Assembly (NCBI RefSeq): GCF_023653455.1 | Contig: NZ_JAKEDR010000134.1 | Location: forward strand, 1-9,617 | Direction of reading: 5' to 3' | Length of the DNA stretch: 9,617 nt | From: Paraclostridium ghonii | Lineage (GTDB): Bacteria > Bacillota > Clostridia > Peptostreptococcales > Peptostreptococcaceae | In this document: in pieces, positions 5,962-9,617 of the stretch | Layout: each line of letters begins with the position of its first letter | Numbering within the stretch: position 1 is the first letter of the stretch | Position numbers and translations under genes: made by a program | Notes under the pieces: model-generated | Databases searched by the model: none | What the model saw: the letters and a program-made list of their open reading frames with translations, nothing else | Told to the model about the DNA's origin: nothing

Positions 5962-7344
5962 ATGAGTACAGTGATAAAGGAAAAAAACAAATTTCCAATG
6001 GGGTTTTATATTTGTGCAACTACGTTCTCATTTGAAAGAGCAGCCTATTATTCTTCAAAATTCCTAATTTATATATTTTTAACTACTGCTATTGTAAGTG
6101 GTGGTTTAGGAATAGAAAAAGGCCAAGCAGCTATGATGCAAGCTAATCTTGTAGCTTTTACTTATCTTTCACCTATAATTGGGGGGTATATCTCTGATAG
6201 ATGGATAGGTGCTAGATATACGATACCGTTAGGTATGTTTATTATGGGAGCAGGATATTATGTAGGGTCAATAGCTACATCAACTTCGATGGTGAGTATA
6301 ATGATTATTTTAGTAGCTATTGGGACAGCGTTTTTCAAAGGGAATGTTTCGGCTGTAAATGGTCAATTATTTGATGATAAGGAAGATCTAGATTCAGCAT
6401 TCTCTGTACAATATTCTTTTGTTAATATAGGTTCTTTTGTAGGAACTACAGTAGTTGGGTTTTTATACCTTAATACATTTGCTAAAAATGGGGTATTAGG
6501 ATTCTCTCAATGTTTCCTACTTGCAGCAATTATATGTGTTATAGGTGGATTATGGTTTATATTTGGATGGAGATTTTTAGGAGATGCAGGAAAGAGACCT
6601 TTTAAAGAAGGTATTGTTTCTGAAAAGGTTGAAGTTAAAGACAACACACCTTTAACTCGTACTGATAAAAAGAGAATTTGGGCTATAGTTTTAGTATCTG
6701 CTTTCTCAGTATTATTCTGGGTATTCTGGTATTTAACTTATCTTGCAGTTTATGATTATGGAGCAGTATTTGTTAATATGAATGTTGGAGGGTTTGAAGT
6801 TCCTTTAGCTTGGTTTGATTCATTAAATGCATTAGCTTGTATAGCTTTAGGACCTATATTTGCAGCTTTATGGTTAAAGCTTTCAAAGAGACCTCAAGGG
6901 GATATGAGTTTATTCAAGAAAACTGGATTAGGATTTATATTCTTAGGATTATCATTTTTCATGTTAGTTGGAGCAGAATTGACAAGAGGAATAGGAGCTC
7001 CTGAGACAGTTAAAGCTAGTATAACTTGGATAATTGCATTTGGGGTTTTATTAAGTATGGGAGAGATGTTCTTCTCACCACTTGGAAACTCATTTGTAAG
7101 TAAGTATGCGCCTAAGAGCGTGTTAGCAGTTTTAATGGGAGTTTGGACTTTTGCAACTTTCCTTGCTGGTAAAAGTTATGGATACTTGTATGACTTTACT
7201 TTAAAATTTGATATGATAACTGTATATACTGTTATACCAGTTATATTATTTGTTGCTGCTGCACTTTTATTTACATTTGATAAAAAGTTAAGCAGACTTG
7301 TTGAAGACGAAGATTCAAAAGATTATTCTAAGTCTATATCATAG
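5962..7344 (+). CDS. POT/PTR-family proton-coupled oligopeptide-type transporter
   Basis: Inner-membrane symporter of 460 residues with about 12-14 hydrophobic segments, the usual size. The start is the ATG at 5962 (MSTVIKEKN), with AGAAGGG 11 nt upstream. An in-frame ATG at 5902 lacks a ribosome-binding site and would add 20 atypical residues. Family features are GGYISDRWIGAR (74-85), FKGNVSAVNGQLF (125-137), VPLAWFDSLNALACIALGPIFA, and GEMFFSPLGNSF with the helix-10 glutamate E368, then YAPKSVLAVLMGVW. The helix-1 signature ExxERFxYY reads FSFERAAYY (22-30): the second Glu and the Arg are kept, but the first Glu is Phe and RF is RA. The helix-7 region reads FWVFWYL rather than the usual FWxxFEQ. 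Di- or tripeptide uptake is the family default, but these changes make another substrate or coupling mode possible. It appears monocistronic, with hairpin repeats behind it. Confidence 0.88.
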   Translation: MSTVIKEKNKFPMGFYICATTFSFERAAYYSSKFLIYIFLTTAIVSGGLGIEKGQAAMMQANLVAFTYLSPIIGGYISDRWIGARYTIPLGMFIMGAGYYVGSIATSTSMVSIMIILVAIGTAFFKGNVSAVNGQLFDDKEDLDSAFSVQYSFVNIGSFVGTTVVGFLYLNTFAKNGVLGFSQCFLLAAIICVIGGLWFIFGWRFLGDAGKRPFKEGIVSEKVEVKDNTPLTRTDKKRIWAIVLVSAFSVLFWVFWYLTYLAVYDYGAVFVNMNVGGFEVPLAWFDSLNALACIALGPIFAALWLKLSKRPQGDMSLFKKTGLGFIFLGLSFFMLVGAELTRGIGAPETVKASITWIIAFGVLLSMGEMFFSPLGNSFVSKYAPKSVLAVLMGVWTFATFLAGKSYGYLYDFTLKFDMITVYTVIPVILFVAAALLFTFDKKLSRLVEDEDSKDYSKSIS

Positions 7345-7354
7345 GTAATTTTAA

Positions 7355-7427
7355 AAGGAGCAATATATGTTTTGCTACACAAGCTGGAAAGAAGCTTGAA
7401 ATGTAGCTAAAACATATATTGCTCCTT
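7355..7427 (+). repeat. Hairpin repeat copy 4 (likely terminator of the POT gene)
   Basis: Begins 10 nt after the transporter stop. The outer stem is a perfect 19-bp inverted repeat (7355-7373 with 7409-7427), different in sequence from that of copy 1. The core at 7370-7412 has stem CTACA/TGTAG, stem CAAGC/GCTTG, 9-nt loop TGGAAAGAA (7385-7393), bulge AAA (7399-7401), and the G (7374) and CT (7407-7408) of the internal loop. The tail CTTTATGTTT is T-rich, so termination is plausible. Confidence 0.85.
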
Positions 7428-7441
7428 CTTTATGTTTGGTG

Positions 7442-7519
7442 AAAGGGGCAAGGAAGTTTTGGCACACAAGCTAGAAAAAAGCTTGAAATGTGTCTAAAAT
7501 ATAATATCCATCCCTCTTT
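7442..7519 (+). repeat. Hairpin repeat copy 5
   Basis: Core at 7457-7499, same 43-nt length. Stem GCACA/TGTGT (G-U at the base), stem CAAGC/GCTTG, 9-nt loop TAGAAAAAA (7472-7480), bulge AAA (7486-7488), G and CT of the internal loop kept. The outer arms pair only in part (AAAG and GGG against CCC and CTTT). It lies 14 nt after copy 4 and before the MNT promoter. Confidence 0.75.
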
Positions 7520-7524
7520 ACTTT

Positions 7525-7543
7525 CTCTAATTGTATGTAAGAG
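7525..7543 (+). repeat. 19-nt tail shared with the first repeat cluster
   Basis: CTCTAATTGTATGTAAGAG, 17 of 19 identical to 4482-4500. It ends one base before the -35 box of the MNT promoter. Confidence 0.55.
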
Positions 7544-7572
7544 TGGACACTTTCTATTTGAAGAATTATAAT
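7544..7572 (+). promoter_or_regulatory. Promoter of the MNT gene
   Basis: TGGACA (7544-7549), a 17-nt spacer and a perfect TATAAT (7567-7572). The leader to the ATG at 7611 would be about 32 nt. This is one of the best promoters in the window, although it serves a gene that seems to be decaying. Confidence 0.65.
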
Positions 7573-7610
7573 AAAATTATATTATAGATAATAGATGGAA
7601 TGGTGATAAA

Positions 7611-7904
7611 ATGATAAGTGAAAAGTTAAAACTTGAATTAGAAAATATATTTTCTGAGTATGAAGAAATAGAGAAAGTAGTATTATTTGAATCAAGAGCA
7701 AGAGATGATTATAGAGTTAACTCAGATGTAGAGATATGTTTATTTGGTAAAAGTATAACTCATTTAATATTGGCAAAAGTAAGTATGGATGTAGATGAAT
7801 TAAATACACCTTTGAGTTTTGATATACTAAATTTTAATGAGCTAACGAAAGTCGAATTAATAGACAATATATTAAAGGAAGGAATTGAAATATATAATGG
7901 GTAA
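7611..7904 (+). CDS. MNT-domain nucleotidyltransferase-like protein with altered active site
   Basis: 97 residues, the size of a minimal nucleotidyltransferase (MNT), the usual antitoxin partner of HEPN RNase toxins, which it nucleotidylates. The fold signature is visible as VVLFESRARDDYRVNSDVEI (23-42), against the family pattern LFGSxARGxxxxxSDxDL. Three key positions differ: E27 for the first Gly of GS, D32 for the Gly of ARG, and E41 for the second catalytic Asp. D39 and a third acidic residue, D71 in LSFDIL, remain. It may be inactive or only a binding antitoxin. The start is set by GGTG 6 nt upstream, a modest ribosome-binding site. Its stop overlaps the ATG of the next short frame (ATGGGTAA), as is normal for a translationally coupled MNT-HEPN pair. 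Confidence 0.75.
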   Translation: MISEKLKLELENIFSEYEEIEKVVLFESRARDDYRVNSDVEICLFGKSITHLILAKVSMDVDELNTPLSFDILNFNELTKVELIDNILKEGIEIYNG

Positions 7905-8001
7905 AAAATTAGATGAAACAACAGCTCGCAATATAGTTAAATTAGTAAAGGAAAAATATATAATAGAATTTAATAAATTGAAAGAATTTCTAGAATATTA
8001 A
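7897..8001 (+). pseudogene. Probable remnant of a HEPN toxin gene (C-terminal piece)
   Basis: 34 codons starting at an ATG that overlaps the MNT stop by 8 nt. After MGKK the peptide LDETTARNIVKLVKEKYI followed by IEFNKLKEFLEY resembles, by recall, the last helix of HI0074-type HEPN (nucleotidyltransferase substrate-binding) proteins, where a YDE.tA..I pattern directly follows the RNase motif R-x4-6-H. Full relatives have roughly 130 residues, so about the first three quarters, including the R-x4-6-H motif, are absent. The start codon and the end remain in one frame, which suggests an internal in-frame deletion. It may equally be an unrelated small peptide; there is no other copy of the missing part in the window. 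Confidence 0.5.
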
Positions 8002-8003
8002 GT

Positions 8004-8033
8004 TTGAAATAAATATCTTTAGATAAATATATA
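8004..8033 (+). promoter_or_regulatory. Weak promoter candidate for the sigma-54 activator
   Basis: TTGAAA (8004-8009), an 18-nt spacer and TATATA (8028-8033). The leader would be only about 12 nt. Read-through from the MNT promoter is an alternative, since no terminator is seen between 7904 and 8052. Confidence 0.2.
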
Positions 8034-8051
8034 GGTATTGGAGTTATGTAT

Positions 8052-9617
8052 ATGGCAGACTATATAAACTTTATTAAAAATGCATGGGAAAAATTTATTA
8101 AAACAGATGAAGTTGATTTAAGTGTTAGGAAAGATATAAGAGATTCTTGGATAAGGTGTAAATCATATGGAGTTGATTACAATAACGGAAGTGGAAGTGT
8201 AAAGCATAATAATGTTAAAGAATTAATAGAAAAAAACAGAGAACTTATTTCTGTGTCTAAGCCAATTATGGAAGGAATATATAGTATGGTTTGTGATTCA
8301 GGGTTTGCAATTATACTAGCAGATAGAGAAGGATATATTATTCAAGTAGTAGGCGATAAAGAAATAATGGATAGAGCTACTGAATTAAACTTTTTAAAAG
8401 GTGAGCTATGGACAGAAAATATAGTAGGTACAAATGCGATAGGAACTGCACTACATCTTAATAAGCCTATTCAAACTATAGGGGCAGAGCATTATGGTAA
8501 AAAGCAACATTCTTGGACTTGTTCTGCATCTCCAATTTATGATGAAGATGAAAACTTAATAGGTTGTATAAATATGGCAGGGAATTATTATGATGCACAT
8601 TCTCACACCTTAGGGATTGTAACAGCTGCAGCTAAATCAATTCAAAACCAATTAGCACTAACTCTTTCATATAAACTATTGAATGTAACATTTGAATCCA
8701 TATCAGAAGGTATGATTGTAGTTAATGAAGATTTAAGTGTAAAAAAAGTAAATGAAAAAGCTTTGAAAATATTAAATATATCTTTGGATGAAATTATGAA
8801 GATAAATATTGAAAAAATATTAAATGATATAGATTTTTATGAACTTTTAAATAAAAATAAAAAAATAAATAATGTAGAATGTGATTTTAATATTAAATCT
8901 AATAGAATAAAGTGTGTATTAAGTATAACAACATTAAATATAAATGGAAAAAGTACAGGTTTTGTAATAACTTTTAATGAGGTAAAAAAAGTACATAAAT
9001 TGGTAAACAAAGTAGTTGGATATAAAGCTCAATATAAATTTGAAAACATAATAACTGAAAATGAAAAAATGGAAAATATGATATCTTTTGCAAAAAAGAT
9101 TTCAAAAACAGACTGTAATATTTTAATAGAAGGGGAAAGTGGAACGGGAAAGGAATTAATTGCTCAATCTATACACAATTTTAGTGAAAGAAAAAATGGA
9201 CCTTTTGTAGCTATAAATTGCGCATCTATACCAAGAGATTTAGTAGAAAGTGAACTTTTTGGATATGAAAAAGGTGCATTTACAGGAGCTGCAAAAGAAG
9301 GGCATCCAGGAAAATTTGAATTAGCTGATGGAGGAAGCATATTTTTAGACGAAATAGGAGAATTATCATTAGATATTCAAAGTAAACTACTTAGAGTTTT
9401 AGATAATGGAAAAGTAACTAGACTTGGGGGGACATACGAAAAACAATTAGATGTAAGAGTTATTGGAGCTACTAATAGAATATTAAAAAATGAAATTACT
9501 AAGAAAAACTTTAGGGAAGACTTATATTACAGGTTAAGTGTAATGAATATAAAAACTATACCTTTAAGAGATAGAATTGATGATATAAACGTATTAGTTA
9601 ATTATTTTATAGAAAAT
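8052..9617 (+). CDS. Sigma-54-dependent transcriptional activator, GAF-PAS-AAA+, 3' end outside the window
   Basis: Enhancer-binding activator of RNA polymerase with sigma-54; 522 codons present and still open at the right edge. The start is the ATG at 8052, 8 nt after TTGGAG; the ATG at 8046 is only 2 nt from it. The N-terminus has [16 protein letters not shown], then a GAF-type sensor (about 70-195) with [18 protein letters not shown] (117-134), the AcoR/DhaR style. A PAS-like domain follows (about 210-310, [14 protein letters not shown]). The AAA+ domain has Walker A GESGTGKE (361-368), the sigma-54 contact loop GAFTGA (408-413), Walker B with D433 E434 in SIFLDEIGE, and the arginine-finger region REDLYYRL (488-495). 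All are intact. The end of the AAA+ domain and the expected Fis-type DNA-binding helix are outside. The ligand and target operon are unknown; a metabolic operon further right is likely. Confidence 0.93.
   Translation, partial: MADYINFIKNAWEKFIKTDEVDLSVRKDIRDSWIRCKSYGVDYNNGSGSVKHNNVKELIEKNRELISVSKPIMEGIYSMVCDSGFAIILADREGYIIQVVGDKEIMDRATELNFLKGELWTENIVGTNAIGTALHLNKPIQTIGAEHYGKKQHSWTCSASPIYDEDENLIGCINMAGNYYDAHSHTLGIVTAAAKSIQNQLALTLSYKLLNVTFESISEGMIVVNEDLSVKKVNEKALKILNISLDEIMKINIEKILNDIDFYELLNKNKKINNVECDFNIKSNRIKCVLSITTLNINGKSTGFVITFNEVKKVHKLVNKVVGYKAQYKFENIITENEKMENMISFAKKISKTDCNILIEGESGTGKELIAQSIHNFSERKNGPFVAINCASIPRDLVESELFGYEKGAFTGAAKEGHPGKFELADGGSIFLDEIGELSLDIQSKLLRVLDNGKVTRLGGTYEKQLDVRVIGATNRILKNEITKKNFREDLYYRLSVMNIKTIPLRDRIDDINVLVNYFIEN

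Noticed and set aside
7353..7399. Apparent AAAAGGAG plus ATG with a 10-codon peptide inside hairpin copy 4
   Set aside because: The purine run is one arm of the perfect outer stem; other copies do not keep the frame or the ATG.
7460..7475. TGGCAC at copy 5 as a sigma-54 -24 box
   Set aside because: No TTGC at the right distance; the bases belong to the hairpin core.

Overview
This is an AT-rich window (A+T clearly dominant in every gene and intergenic stretch) from a low-GC Firmicute. The codon use (AGA, ATA, TTA), the purine-rich Shine-Dalgarno sites and the character of HtpG and of the peptide-type transporter suggest a clostridium, most likely of the Peptostreptococcaceae (Clostridioides/Paraclostridium-like). 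That placement is inference; there is no rRNA gene or other direct taxonomic marker.

Left part (1-2520, minus strand then a divergent promoter region): a TetR-family regulator followed by the 5' part of an MMPL/RND-type exporter that runs off the left edge. A good promoter lies between them with two short palindromes on it, a typical arrangement for a locally controlled efflux pump. Divergent from tetR, htpG (Hsp90) is preceded by a near-perfect CIRCE element overlapping its -35 box, so HrcA heat-shock control is expected.

Middle (4396-5961): downstream of htpG are three copies of an unrecognised hairpin repeat. Then come two tandem paralogous genes on the minus strand, each for a 101-residue membrane protein with a shared motif (GIR, FIAYGLL, EKY.GLPFF, INGFIC). 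A long intergenic region follows with an AT palindrome, a candidate promoter and a catabolite-responsive-element-like site.

Right part (5962-9617, plus strand): a POT/PTR-type proton-coupled transporter that has lost part of the ExxER signature; two more copies of the hairpin repeat; a decayed HEPN-MNT toxin-antitoxin-like pair (an MNT protein with altered active-site residues and a 34-codon remnant that looks like the HEPN C-terminus); and the 5' part of a GAF-PAS-AAA+ sigma-54-dependent activator that runs off the right edge.

The most unusual item is the five-copy hairpin family. Each copy has an ungapped 43-nt core with the same stem, 9-nt loop, 3-nt bulge and G/CU internal loop. In two copies the core sits on a perfect 19-21 bp outer stem whose sequence is unrelated between copies. 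All copies lie at the 3' ends of htpG and the transporter gene. I do not recognise it as a known family.
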